Assembly: GCA_025617375.2 (NCBI GenBank)
Contig: JAMYGW020000007.1
Span: forward strand, 496,001-560,000
Source: Acarospora socialis
Lineage: Eukaryota > Ascomycota > Lecanoromycetes > Acarosporales > Acarosporaceae
DNA: 64,000 nt
Reading direction: 5' to 3'
The position numbers and the translations under genes are program-made. Positions 33,432 to 43,937 of this stretch are shown here, one piece after another (positions within the stretch are counted from its first letter, which is position 1; every line of letters starts with the position of its first letter). The notes under the pieces were generated by a model. That model was not told where the DNA came from and searched no databases. It saw only the letters and a list, made by a program, of their open reading frames with translations.

Positions 33432-35217
33432 ATGGCCGCACCTCAGCACGGTGGAGCGGCCGACAGCTACTACAACGGCCAGCCACCGATGCAGTACCCA
33501 CCACAAGCCTACAACAATGGCAATCCAGCTCCCTATCAAGCCGGACCAGAGCCCAAGTATCAACAAGCACCGCCAACTTATGGACAGAACTACCAGGGCG
33601 CGCCGCCAATGCAGGGTGACAAGCAAACGTTTGACCAAACCTTCAAATTGGATCGACCAAAGTACAATGATCTCTGGGCTGGCATACTGGTACGTCGTTC
33701 TTGAGTTAAGGGTTGAGGTTCATCTGCTGACATGGACCATTGCAGTTAATTCTTACCTTCCTGGGATTCGTTGCCGTATCCGCTCTATCTCTACAGGGCT
33801 ATTCTTCCAACAAGGGGTTTAACGGTGGCGGGATATATGGGAGCCGTAACAACTTCTCTCTCAACACGAATACCGTGGTTCTCTTCGCGTTCGTCCTCGC
33901 CGTCGCTTTCGTCTTCTCGTGGCTTTACTTTACCATGGCCCGCGCCTTTACGAAACAGTTCATCTGTGAGTCTCCGGATGAATTTTTCTTCAAGTTCATA
34001 TAAAAATGGCGCTCTTACTTACTATAATCATCCGCAGGGATTACTGGCATACTGAATATTGTGATTGGTGTCGCAACTGCGGTCTACTACTTCGTGCGCC
34101 ACTACTACTCGGCCGCGATTGTGTTCGCCATCTTCAGCATCTTCACCATCATATGCTTTGTTTCGTGGATTCCAAGAATACCCTTCTCCGTCTTGATGCT
34201 GCAGACCACTATGGATGTAGCCAAAGGGTACGGTCATGTCTTCACGGCTAGCGCCATTGGAGGACTCGCCGCATTGGCCTTCGGAGCGTGGTTTTCCGTC
34301 ACCTTGGTATCAGTCTACGTCAAATACCAACCAAACAATCGTGGGTCGAATCCTGCCTGTTCCGGTAGCAGTTGTTCCACAGCGAAGGTTATTGGCTTGA
34401 TAGTGTTCATCACATTTGCTGGCTATTGGATCACGGAGTTCATCAAGAATGTCCTCCACACAACCATAGCCGGTATTTACGGAACTTGGTTCTTCTGCTC
34501 AGGAAAGCCTGGGGGGATGCCGAAAGGTGCTACGAGAGGCGCTTTCCGTCGAGCCATGACATACAGCTTCGGCAGCATCAGCTTTGGCAGTCTAGTCGTT
34601 GCCCTTATCAACATGTTGAGACAGGGTGTCAGCATCGCTCAGCAGCAGGAGGCCCAACAAGGCAACATTGTCGGCACCATCGCATTCTGTTGCTTGGGTT
34701 GTTTGATTGGTATATTAGATTGGGCAGTCCAGTTCATGTGAGAGAAGTACCTTGGCCTATAAGATTGATTCGAACTAACTGATTTTCTAGAAACCGGTAC
34801 GCCTTCAGCTACATAGCCTTATACGGCAAGGCCTACATCCCTGCAGCCAAAGATACGTGGACGATGATGAAAGACCGCGGCATCGACGCCCTCGTCAACG
34901 ACTGCCTCATCGGCCCCGTCCTCACCATGGGTTCCACCTTCGTTGCCTATCTTTGCGCTTTCCTCGCCTACCTCTACCTCGAATTCACCAAACCCGAGTA
35001 CAACCGCACCGGCTCCTTCACGCCCGTCGTCATGGCCTTCTCCTTCCTCATCGGCTTGCAAGTTTGCCAGATCTTCATGACTCCCATCGGCAGCGGCGCG
35101 GATACGTTGTTCGTGGCCATGGCTTGGGATCCAGAATGCCTTCGCAGGGACCATCCCGATCTCTATCAGAGAATGATCACTGTATACCCGCGCGTTCAGC
35201 AGATGATCCATGCTTAA
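33432..35217 (+). CDS. Pns1/CTL (SLC44) choline-transporter-like membrane protein
   Basis: Multi-pass plasma-membrane protein of 534 residues. Exons 33432-33689, 33746-33965, 34038-34737 and 34791-35217 join in frame across introns of 56, 72 and 53 nt. The N-terminal 70 residues are cytosolic and rich in Gln, Pro and Tyr; the first membrane segment (LILTFLGFVAVSALSL) begins right after the first intron. A long second group of hydrophobic segments, the loop with CSGSSC, and the conserved C-terminal block ATRGAFRRAMTYSFGSISFG followed by YGKAYIPAAKDTW mark the CTL family. Vertebrate relatives carry choline; yeast Pns1 has no settled substrate, so the transport activity here is inference. Start is the only ATG giving the usual Pro/Gln-rich leader. 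Confidence 0.95.
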
Positions 35218-35871
35218 TTGGAGCTGAAGCGGGTTTTCGCGTCTGACTGCGTCTTGGGGATACTTTTCCTTCAACTTTCGTTCTTTTTGTACTCTGGCTA
35301 AGGGCTATAGGACGGGCATAGCGTCAGGCTTTCATAGACTTGGGTCAGGTTCCGAGCGGGCCGGTAATACTCTGTAGGACTATCGAGTAGCAAAGCGGCG
35401 GCTATGGGATTGGTAATTAGTTTAATGCAAGCAAGCCAAAACCAGTTTGAAGCTAACGCGAAGCCCTGCACCCGTGAAGATGTCCCGCCGTGAGAGAAGA
35501 CCGTTCCCAGCTCACTTCCCTGCCCTTATGGTCCCTGGTCCCAATCGTCCCACCACTCTCGCAATACACCCTCCTTCGTGCATGAGTAGCTATATTCTCC
35601 GTCACTGATCAAGTACCAGTACACCACAGCAGAACCGATCCAAACCCCGACGTTAGGTACTTATATCGTCCTCAGGCAAAACCTCTAAACGGAAGAACAC
35701 GAAAAGAGGACCTCGGCGCTGCAGCCAACGGAGCCCCCAAAAACCGCTTAGATCAAGAGCCCCAAGCCAGAGCCTCAACCCTCGACCTCGACAGGCACGC
35801 AAGAAACAGAAACAGAAACAGACACCACAGCAGCAGCGAAATGATTATTACCCCCCACTTGTGAACCGGTG
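35218..35871. other. intergenic, 3' region of the Pns1-like gene
   Basis: Nothing coding is recognised. A purine-rich stretch with AGAAACAGAAACAGAAACAG lies at about 35803-35822. Confidence 0.4.
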
Positions 35872-36282
35872 CTAGAAGCATGAGCAGCGCTTCCCGACGT
35901 TCCTTGATGTCTTGCGGTCGGGCCGTATCTGGACGCGCTGAAGAGTTGGGTTTGGGTGCGGGATGGTAGGGACGAAGAAGTGGGGATGGGGCGTGGGTTC
36001 GGTTGGGTTGGGTTGGACAGGGGGTGGAGGGGGGTGGGGGGTGGGTTTAGGAGTGGGAAGGAAGTGGGAGTGGTGAGACGAGGGTTTGGAGACGGTTGGG
36101 GGATATTGGGGATCTGGGAGGTTGCTGAGAGAAGGGTGCGGATGAGAAGAGGGAGTGGCAGAGTGTCGGGATGGGCGGTTAAGAGCGAGACCGAAAATGG
36201 GAGGGGAGGAACGAGACGGTGGAGGGGCGATTTCTCCCTTTCCGTTTCTTTGCCGAATAGCCTTGATGTTTCTCCCCTCCAT
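35872..36282 (-). CDS. proline-rich hypothetical ORF, doubtful
   Basis: An open frame of 137 codons from ATG 36282 that could extend upstream through an intron ending near 36333. The product is very rich in Pro, Ser and His (runs such as PTPHPPPPPVQPNPTEP) and ends in KRCSCF, which would fit a CaaX-type lipidation site by form only. The opposite strand is an extremely G-rich tract, and low-complexity DNA of this sort often gives long spurious frames. No domain is seen. Confidence 0.22.
   Translation of the reverse strand: MEGRNIKAIRQRNGKGEIAPPPSRSSPPIFGLALNRPSRHSATPSSHPHPSLSNLPDPQYPPTVSKPSSHHSHFLPTPKPTPHPPPPPVQPNPTEPTPHPHFFVPTIPHPNPTLQRVQIRPDRKTSRNVGKRCSCF
35985..36070 (+). other. G-rich tract with quadruplex potential
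   Basis: The plus strand has many runs of three or more G separated by short loops: GGGTTGGGTTGG, GGGGGTGG, GGGGGGTGGGGGG and GTGGG follow one another within about 80 bases. This satisfies the usual pattern for an intramolecular G-quadruplex several times over. Confidence 0.7.
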
Positions 36283-36883
36283 CACCCGAGACAGAAGTCT
36301 GTGCTCGGCAACGGGTGGAGGAAGGTAACCTGTCAACCGCTGTTGAATGGGAACAGTTGAATGAGGGGTAAGAGTGGTGAGAGTGCTGCTTTGCTTTGCT
36401 GTCGATTTTGCTGCAGGTGGATTCAAGTGGATGATAGGACTGAGGCTAGACGAGATATCACCTATGTTCCGAGAGATATTGAGCGTATCTGGATTTCGTG
36501 GTGTTGTGGATAGGAATCTTGAGAAAGTGGTAGGTTCAACAATGGGCTAACATGTAGCTTTGAGGAAGGCTCTGGAACTAGTGATGATCGCCTGTCCTAT
36601 GTTAGGGTTGTGCTGGGGCTCACCATGTCTCGGTAGTGTTATAAAAGTAGCAATGTAATCAGCGATCAGCGGCGTGTCAACAGTTGTCAAAGTAGGGTTC
36701 AATGAGAATAAGCGATGAAACATTGAACGCTTAATCTCACATAATAGATCCTACCTCGGGCTGTACGATCTAGCTGCTGAAAAAATTGCTGCTATGCTGT
36801 AATGTGCAGAACAACCGGAGGAGAAATCATCCGACAAGACCTACCATTGCCGGACAGGATACAACCATGACTAGTCCACGATC
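36283..36883. other. intergenic, nothing recognised
   Basis: No supported feature apart from a possible upstream exon for the doubtful proline-rich frame. Confidence 0.35.
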
Positions 36884-36948
36884 TTAAACCAGATTCAAAC
36901 ACCAGCTGCACACCGTGTGATGGTGCCTCTTATCCTGCTCCCCACAGA

Positions 36949-37777
36949 CTATGCACACACAAAGCTCGTCCTGTGTTTGGCCCAGAACTTAGTTATGGAC
37001 CCTGTCCCGGCATCGGAGCTACTTACTGCTTCTTCTCGATCCGGGATTACGCCATAGTAAGACGTATGCCCCTGTCTCTTATCTTCAGCGGTCTCTTGTA
37101 CGAAACATCTCAAGCAGATCCAACGATCAGCCTTCATGCAGTTGCATCTCTGAATTCTTTCCACTGGCTGTAAATTGACCACATCGTGGCACGTCTGACA
37201 GAGACACCGAAGTCTTGCATGATGGGTTACTGCTTTGTATGTTTCGCGGAGTTCTGGCGTAACGATATCGGGTGGAGCCGAATCGAGACGGTCGACTTGA
37301 CGACAGGTCTTTGGCCAGTATTAGGTCACTTGCCGGCTTATGTTGACAGAATTGAATGCCAATTACCTCGCACACCATGACTTTGCATTTTGAACAAGGT
37401 CGCGGGTCCATCTGTAAGCACTTCCCCTGCGACGAGCGGAACAGGTAGTCCGCCGAAAACATCCGAAAACATGCGATATAATCCATCTTCGCCCGTACGA
37501 GGGTTGCTAGCTTCTTGAGTATGGTTTTGTCTCGGTGCTCGTAGGCAGAATCTAGAAGACAGCCGTCCCAAATCGTCTTAGCCCGAACACCGGAGCCATC
37601 GCATACCGTGTACCGCTTGAGGTCGTCGAAGCTGGTGTGTCTGAGATGGCATATCTCCGCGGTCAACTTCGATGCACTGGCCAGGTGGAACAGATCCAGC
37701 GTGGTGAGGTTCTTGGCGACTGAAGACAAGATAGGATAATGGGCAAGAATGTCTGTGATGTTAGTCATGTCAGTCAT
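36949..37777 (-). CDS. F-box-like zinc-binding protein, C-terminus cut by repeat slippage
   Basis: Exons 37777-37367 and 37308-36949 give 256 residues. The N-terminus (DILAHYPILSSVAKNLTTLDLFHLASAS) resembles an F-box. Cys pairs then suggest zinc binding: CSKCKVMVCETC, rebuilt exactly by the 58-nt intron, CLCQTC, CNC and ICLRC. Small proteins of this pattern are numerous in filamentous ascomycetes; their targets are unknown. The present stop comes at 36951-36949, but the next frame continues as CIVCGEQDK and HHHTVCSWCLNLV to a stop at 36886-36884, exactly the kind of final Cys pair expected. The switch falls in a (GT) run at about 36953-36960, so a 2-bp expansion probably removed the last zinc site. 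The rest of the frame is intact. Confidence 0.68.
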
Positions 37778-39570
37778 GTTTCGAAGCGTTCCTTGTCCAA
37801 TAGTCGTTGCTCAAACGATGTGTACTTCTCCTGGTAGCTATAGAAGGCGACTTATGGTGCTGATGGCGAGGTGAATAACGATCGGTCACATCGCGTTCGT
37901 GGCACCGTAACACTGTATACCGAGGTGAATCATTCTATGTTAATATGAGTAACAAGGGAACAGGCCTTGAATATGCGACCTAAGAACCAGTTCTTGGGCT
38001 GGCTCCAGAGTACCCTAAGATTGACGACACACTCCCGCACCATAAGAGTCACACCGTCAGCTCAAGCCCAGCAAAACACAGTATCGAAACCTTTGCAGAC
38101 ACCGTTGTCGTCCACTACTCGTTCGTCCTTAAGAACTCCATAAAAAGGGAGGAAGGAATATGCTATTGCTGTCAGCCAGATTCGGACAGCTCGACGAAGC
38201 AATATCTGAAAACCTAAAGAGTTTCTGGGACGAGAGGAGTGCAAACCCCGCAAGCGTTCAGAAGATAAAGCGACGGATCAGGGCATTTGACCAAATGAGA
38301 CTGGAGTAGGTGAGAGTCAATATAAATGTCCCACAGGTAAGAGTAGAACCCGTGGATGATAGTAGGTATGGTCCGTAGCACTCAGTCATCATGTCCAAGT
38401 AGTCACCAGATCTCAACACCAGATTTGAATCTCATGCGCCACACTCCGCACAAACGGCAGTGGATATATCATTGCGAACAACAAAGTCACAGATCTACAT
38501 CTTTAGGCTGACGTCCAGTGGTATGGATTTCTCTCCGGCTGGTGTCCCGCCGTCCTCAATATAAAGCCGATGGCCTCATTTCGTAGAGCATGATACCTGT
38601 ATGAGCGCTCCGATCGGAGAGAAGATGAAAACGCATCATGAGCAGAAGGCATAGCGGTTAAACGTCCACAAGCTCAGACCATTGAAGCAGCAACAAGAGA
38701 GGTGCAAGAGCATACGAAAGGAAATGGACAGTTTTTGTATCATGAATCATTGCCGGGGTCGTATTTGTCCGAACAAAGGGCGCTGACTGGGTTCATGGCT
38801 TGGCACCGTGACTCGACGGAAAAGCATTCGTCGATCGAAGGAGAAGTGGGACGTAGCCTTAACATAAGCGCGAGAAATGGAGACTTTTATTATGCTCGCC
38901 TACGGAGCTAATAACTCGCCGTATCAATGGTCAGAACGCAGAGCGTCGGTTTGATCTATAAGGCATTTGAGGTTTCAAGATAGAGAGCCGTACCTGAACA
39001 GATGTCCGGATATAGATCCACCTGCAGAAAGTCGTCGTAAGATACCGTAGGTAGGTTAGGTAGGTTAGTAGTGCCCTTTAGGAGCGATAAGCGAGCAAAA
39101 AACGTGTTCGGCGCCCGGAGATTTAATAATACGCGGCTGAAAGGCCAGCCCGATTCCACCTTACGGACGAGATCCGCCTGTCTGATAAACCGGGGGTGTG
39201 TAACAAAGCCCGAGTGCAACGTAAGCCGATTATGTCGCCGACAACAACGGAGCTAGTTGGAGTGGGAGCTGTACCTGATCCTTGCGCGCGTTGCTCCGCC
39301 GCAACAGTTACGGTCTGAGGCTTCGGGGCTGAAAGGCGGAGGAATAATGGAAGTTTTCGAGGTCATGGTGCTGGTGACACTTCTATATAGAGCTGGCTCG
39401 TTGCCAGTGACGGTCTTTCTCTTGTTCCTCATCCAGCATCTCACTACCTACTTCCTGCTTCCTACGACTCTCATACAGACTCGGGTCTTTGGTAGTCTTC
39501 TCTGCCTCACTCTCTACCCCGGTCCCTTGATAGCTACTCACCCTTTCATTTCACTTGATCATCACTCGCA
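37778..39570. other. intergenic, nothing convincingly coding
   Basis: About 1.8 kb. Short frames only. A (GTAGGTTAG)-like run lies at 39046-39071. The last 100 bp before the RTA1 gene are pyrimidine-rich and probably untranslated leader. No RNA gene was recognised. Confidence 0.4.
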
Positions 39571-40638
39571 ATGGAGGGCGTTCCAAATCCCGCGATTCCC
39601 GATGAGCTCTGCACCCTTGCAACGTGTACTCTCGCCCAAGCTCATTTCAGATATATTCCCACCTTGGCCGGCAATGCTATCGTGCTGGGCATCTTCGCCT
39701 TCCTGATCATCCCGCAGGTGCTGCTCGGCATCAGGTACAAGACATGGGGCTTCATGGGAACCATGCTCGGTGGGTTGATCTTGGAGATCATCGGATATGT
39801 CGCCAGAGTTCAGATGCACGCCAACCCTTTCTCGCAGGATCCGTTCTTGATGTACGTACTTCTTGATAAACCATCGAGTTGGGCCCGTCTATACCTTGCA
39901 TGACTGATCCAGGTCTTAGGTACATCGTCACCCTCACTATCGCACCGGCCTTTTTCGCGGCAGCCATCTATCTCTGCCTCGGCCGCATCATCGTCGTCTA
40001 TGGCGATCATGTCTCCCGCTTCAGGCCTCGCACTTATACCTTCTGCTTCATCGCTTGCGACGTCCTCAGTCTAGTTTTCCAAGCCGTCGGTGGTGCCCTC
40101 GCGAGCGCTGCAGAAAACCAGAAAGATCTCCAGACCGGCGTGGACGTGATGTTGGCCGGTCTCGGTCTGCAGGTGGCCAGCATGACCCTGTTCATCATAC
40201 TGGCTGCCGAGTTTGCATGGAGAGTGGCGCAGAGCAAGCACGATCTGAACCCGACGCATGCGGCTCTCAGGGAGTCAAAACTGTTCAAGTTCTTCTTATT
40301 TGGTAAGCGCTCTCCGACTGGTGCTTTGTCGACTGGAGCAATGGCTGACGTCATTATTTTCAGGGCTTGGTGTCGCAACAATCACAGTCTTCATCCGTTG
40401 CATCTACCGTGTCGCAGAGCTGTCTGGGGGTTTCCAGGGAAAGCTTGCCAACGATGACGAGGTCACATACATGATCCTTGAAGGAGCCATGATCGCGATT
40501 GCTACCATCATGTTGACCGTACCGCACCCCGGTGTCGCATTCCGAGGCTACTGGGTCGATTGCAACTTCCCGCTGCGTGGCTCGAAGATCAGAGAGATGG
40601 AGGCTGGAAAGGTTGAAAGCGAGACCTCATCGAGATAA
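39571..40638 (+). CDS. RTA1-family lipid-translocating exporter
   Basis: Seven-pass membrane protein of 312 residues related to yeast Rsb1 and Rta1, which handle sphingoid long-chain bases and give resistance to 7-aminocholesterol. Exons 39571-39851, 39920-40302 and 40364-40638 join in frame (introns 68 and 61 nt). Family marks are GFMGTMLGGLILEIIGYVAR, YIVTLTIAPAFFAAAIYL, the D/S-rich DVLSLVFQAVGGA helix, IRCIYRVAELSGGFQG and the final EGAMIAIATIMLTVPHPG helix. The short extracellular N-terminus has two Cys (CTLATC) that may pair. The substrate in this fungus is not known. Confidence 0.94.
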
Positions 40639-41120
40639 CGCACCAGATGTTGAGGTGAAGATTTTGAGAGCCTGATAGACTGTTCGTCAGACCGAAAGCG
40701 AGCGAGAGTGACCAAGGACGTGGTTGCTGGAAATAATACCTTTTAACACGGTTTTCCTGCTTTTGCTTTTACTTCCCAGCGAGAGATCAGCGGCGTTCCA
40801 GTATACATAGACGAGAGGCGTGGATTGCTAAGCTGGAGCTGCTACTCTTTCTTGAGCCAATAGATATCCCAATCAAGCGCAACCAGTACTTCAAGTAATC
40901 TTCTCCACCTATAGAACTCGTACTGCCCAACCGTGTTCAATTACCCGTTTTCACATGCTGCGAACGTCTCGCATATGACGCCATACGCTGCTCTACCTGA
41001 TCATGACCATATAGACAATCCGACCCATTCGGACACCGTTCGCGCCGGACCAGAAACCCACACGTCCACCGCAAATGCTCCTTGGTGCAGGGCAGCTCCT
41101 TGCACGGTTTGCCCTAGATA
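40639..41120. other. intergenic between convergent genes
   Basis: 3' regions of the RTA1 gene and the nuclear-protein gene. Nothing else recognised. Confidence 0.4.
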
Positions 41121-41964
41121 TTATAACATCAGCACTTCAGCCAGCCCAGTATGATATCCCCGATCCCTTACAGCGCAGATACTCTTCAGCCTACAATTCG
41201 AACCCCACACGCAGCTCGAATTCGGATAGAGCGAGAAGGGGCATATCTCGGCAAGGTTGACATTCGACCCATCCATATCCCACTCGAATGTCAAGGTCTT
41301 GTGCACTGTCTCCAGTCGGCCGGTCTTCTTTGACTTCTTGGCTGGCATGGGTACGGGGATGTCGTTCTTGCTCTTGCCGCCGCCGTCGTCTTTGTTGCCG
41401 TCATCGGAATCAAGCCTCTTGCGTTTCGGGCGCGGTGGAAAAGAGAGCGCGGACGTGTTAGGAACGACGCCGAAACAGAGCTCCATCTGCTTCTTTAACG
41501 CTTCGGTCACTGGTAGCTGCACGCTCTCGAGGTCGAATTCGTGTCCTGAGGATCTCGCTATTGCACGAGATTCGCGAGTGACGACATCGCTAGAGTACTT
41601 CTCCGTCTTCAGAGGCTGTAAAATGATTCTGCTGGCTGGGGCGGGAGCGAGAGAATCGAAAAGCTCGCCCAGGGACGTGTCCTCGTCGGTTGCGGGCCTC
41701 TTGCGTTTACGCGGACTGATACTCGGGATTGTGGATTCGGTCTCCTTGTCTTCCACATACTGGCGGATCGCTGGGAGGAGGTGTGGTTGCGCTGCTAGGA
41801 CGTCATCTAGGTATTGGAAGACCTGCAGAGAGGTTAGCTCAAGGGATTTAATGCGGTAAATGAGTAGAGAGTATTGCCTGCTTCTCGGTAGTGGTAGTCA
41901 CTGCGCTTCCTGAGAAACCTGCGTTGTCGTAGAGGACCATGGAGTCTGATTGAGAGAGTGCCAT
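41121..41964 (-). CDS. unrecognised basic, probably nuclear protein
   Basis: Exons 41964-41878 and 41822-41121 give 262 residues. The only workable intron (41877-41823, 55 nt) starts with GC rather than GT: AAGCAG|GCAATA, with a GCTAAC branch point and CTGCAG acceptor. It joins the leader MALSQSDSMVLYDNAG to VFQYLDDVLAAQPHLLPAIRQY in phase 0. Three basic clusters (PRKRKRP, PRPKRKRLD, PAKKSKKTGR) look like nuclear localisation signals, a Gly/Asp/Lys-rich linker separates them, and the C-terminus is Cys-containing and more folded. I do not recognise the family. The short helical N-terminus could be a dimerisation or protein-binding module. Confidence 0.7.
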
Positions 41965-42305
41965 AGTGTTGTGTGGGTTAATCGATAGTGTAAGAACAGT
42001 TTGTGGATCTGCCACACTGAATGATATGCCTGGTTGCAGGTTGGCTACCTAGTAGATGCTACCTTAGTGAATTGTTTTTTGTGTAAGGTAGTGGCTGCTG
42101 TACTCATGATGAAACTTGGCGAGCTTAGCCCTAAGCGATCAGCTAGCGATGAATAACGATCATGATCATAAGGATTCAAATGATGCTTCAAGTCGGATGT
42201 TCTATACAAGAAGAGCTTAAGTTCAGAGTATGAAAGAGCATTACCAGCTAGAGAACCAAATTGAGTTCATTACAACAGCGCCCGCCAAACATCTAGCACA
42301 CGCTT
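41965..42305. other. intergenic, promoter of the nuclear-protein gene
   Basis: Separates the nuclear-protein gene's start from the 3' end of the nitronate monooxygenase gene. No other feature is seen. Confidence 0.4.
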
Positions 42306-43568
42306 CTACAACTTCGCTACCAGCTTTTGTCCCCGGCCAAGCCACTCTACAGCACCACCAACCATCTCATCCACAATCTCCTTGGCGCTCTTGCGCTCGT
42401 TAACGACAGCTGCGGCTTTGCCCATGAGGAAAGGCCGTGCATTATCCATCGTCTCATCGTCGATATCGTCCCCAAGTGTTTCGAAGTCGTGCTCCACCGG
42501 AATCTTACCTTTGTCGGTGAGTTCCTTGATCTCTGACGCACGGTTCTCCTCCCAGTTTTGGATGTATGGGTTGTTGCGGACACGAAGAGGGCGACCCTAA
42601 GACTAATCAACCTGCTTGTTCCATGTATTGTCAGGCTGAAGGGTTGACTTACGGTGAAAATGATTGTTCGAACATTGTCATCGAAACCAGATGTTCTGAC
42701 AGCTTCTTGATGGGCCTTGGGTGCTCCTGCTTCCTCGGAAAGGACAAATCTAGTACCAATCCAAACCGCATTCGCACCTAGCATCAGAGCCGCGGCTAAT
42801 GATTGGCCGTTGAATAGACCGCCAGCGGCGACAACCTGAACCTGGTCTCCAGTCATAGGGCTTTTCTTGCCCTTGACTATCTGGGCAACAGTTGGAATTA
42901 AGATCGTCGTTGGCACATCGCCGGTGTGACCGCCACCTTCACCACCTTGTGCACAGATCATATCGACACCAACGTCGAGACATTTCTTGACGTGTTTGGG
43001 GTGACCGATCATGTTCATATAGAGGACACCGTTCTCATGGAGGCGCTCAACGATGTGCTTTGGTGGAACACCAACAGCAGAGACGAAGAGCTTCGCACCA
43101 CTGTCGATAATGATGCTGACGAGCTCGTCCAGCTTGCCTTTCGTGTAGTCGTAGCTGTCACATATCGTGGTGAGCAATTAAGACCGACAACCTTGGCGGA
43201 AAGCATTCCACTCCATGAGGTGCTTACTTTGTTTTCCGTGCGTTACCGCCAACCTGGGGAATCAAGAGATCAACACCGAAGGGCGCATTCTTGTCGTTCA
43301 GGAAGCCCTTCAGCTCTGCGATCTGCTCTCGAAGCATATCTGGCGTGTATCCGACACCGCCGATGACACCTAGACCACCGGCGTTGGTGACCGCTGCTGC
43401 GAGTTTCGGGCCCGCCGCAACATTCATGCCCGCAAGCATGATAGGGTGGTTGATTTTCAACAGGTCTGTGACCGTTGTGCGGATTTGCTCTGGGTGTGTG
43501 TTAGCATCGACCATCAGAGGATGCTTGTGATGTGAAGGGGTTCAGTAAGTCTTACGAGGGGAAGCCAT
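42306..43568 (-). CDS. nitronate monooxygenase (2-nitropropane dioxygenase type)
   Basis: FMN-dependent enzyme that oxidises alkyl nitronates, toxic tautomers of nitroalkanes. Exons 43568-43556, 43489-43228, 43154-42653 and 42596-42306 give 355 residues. The first exon has only 13 nt (MASP); it is supported by a GTAAGA donor, a strong GCTAAC branch point and the fit to the family start HPIMLAGMNVAAGP. Further marks are GGLGVIGG, the FMN-phosphate segment CAQGGEGGGHTGD, AAGGLFNGQSLAAALMLGA and GTRFVLSEEA. A start at 43514 (MVDANTHPEQIR) would also be open but ignores the splice signals. The gene diverges from FOL1 over 369 bp. Confidence 0.94.
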
Positions 43569-43937
43569 GATGAGTCCTTAGATAACGACAATCTTCAGGT
43601 TCTATGAAATCTGTATGCTGCGGGACGGAGTGAAATGTTGAAAGAAGATATTCAGAAGGAGTAGAAGAACGATCTGAGAAGATGGCGGAGTAAAGTCACT
43701 ACGGACATACTTCCCCAGATCGACCGAGTGCCTCGGCTTGAATGTGAATCTCCAACTAGCCTGTTTGGTGATGGTGGAAGGTACAAAGTAACTGTACCTT
43801 AGGTCTACGCTCCGTACTCGTGGAAAGTCAGTGGTTTAACATGTGACGAGAGAACATCATTATGTTGACAACTCAATTTCAGTCAAGCTTGGCTTTGACA
43901 TGCTGTACACGAATCGGTCGCCAGCCTTCTTCCCTAT
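43569..43937. promoter_or_regulatory. divergent promoter between nitronate monooxygenase and FOL1
   Basis: 369 bp separate the opposite start codons. It includes CCTTAGGT/GTACCTTAGG-type words near 43792-43806, which recur elsewhere in the window and may be general fungal promoter or repeat words. No specific factor site is claimed. Confidence 0.5.

Noticed and set aside
39046-39071. Telomere-like GTAGGTTAGGTAGGTTAG run
   Set aside because: Too short, not the TTAGGG repeat, and in the middle of a normal gene region.
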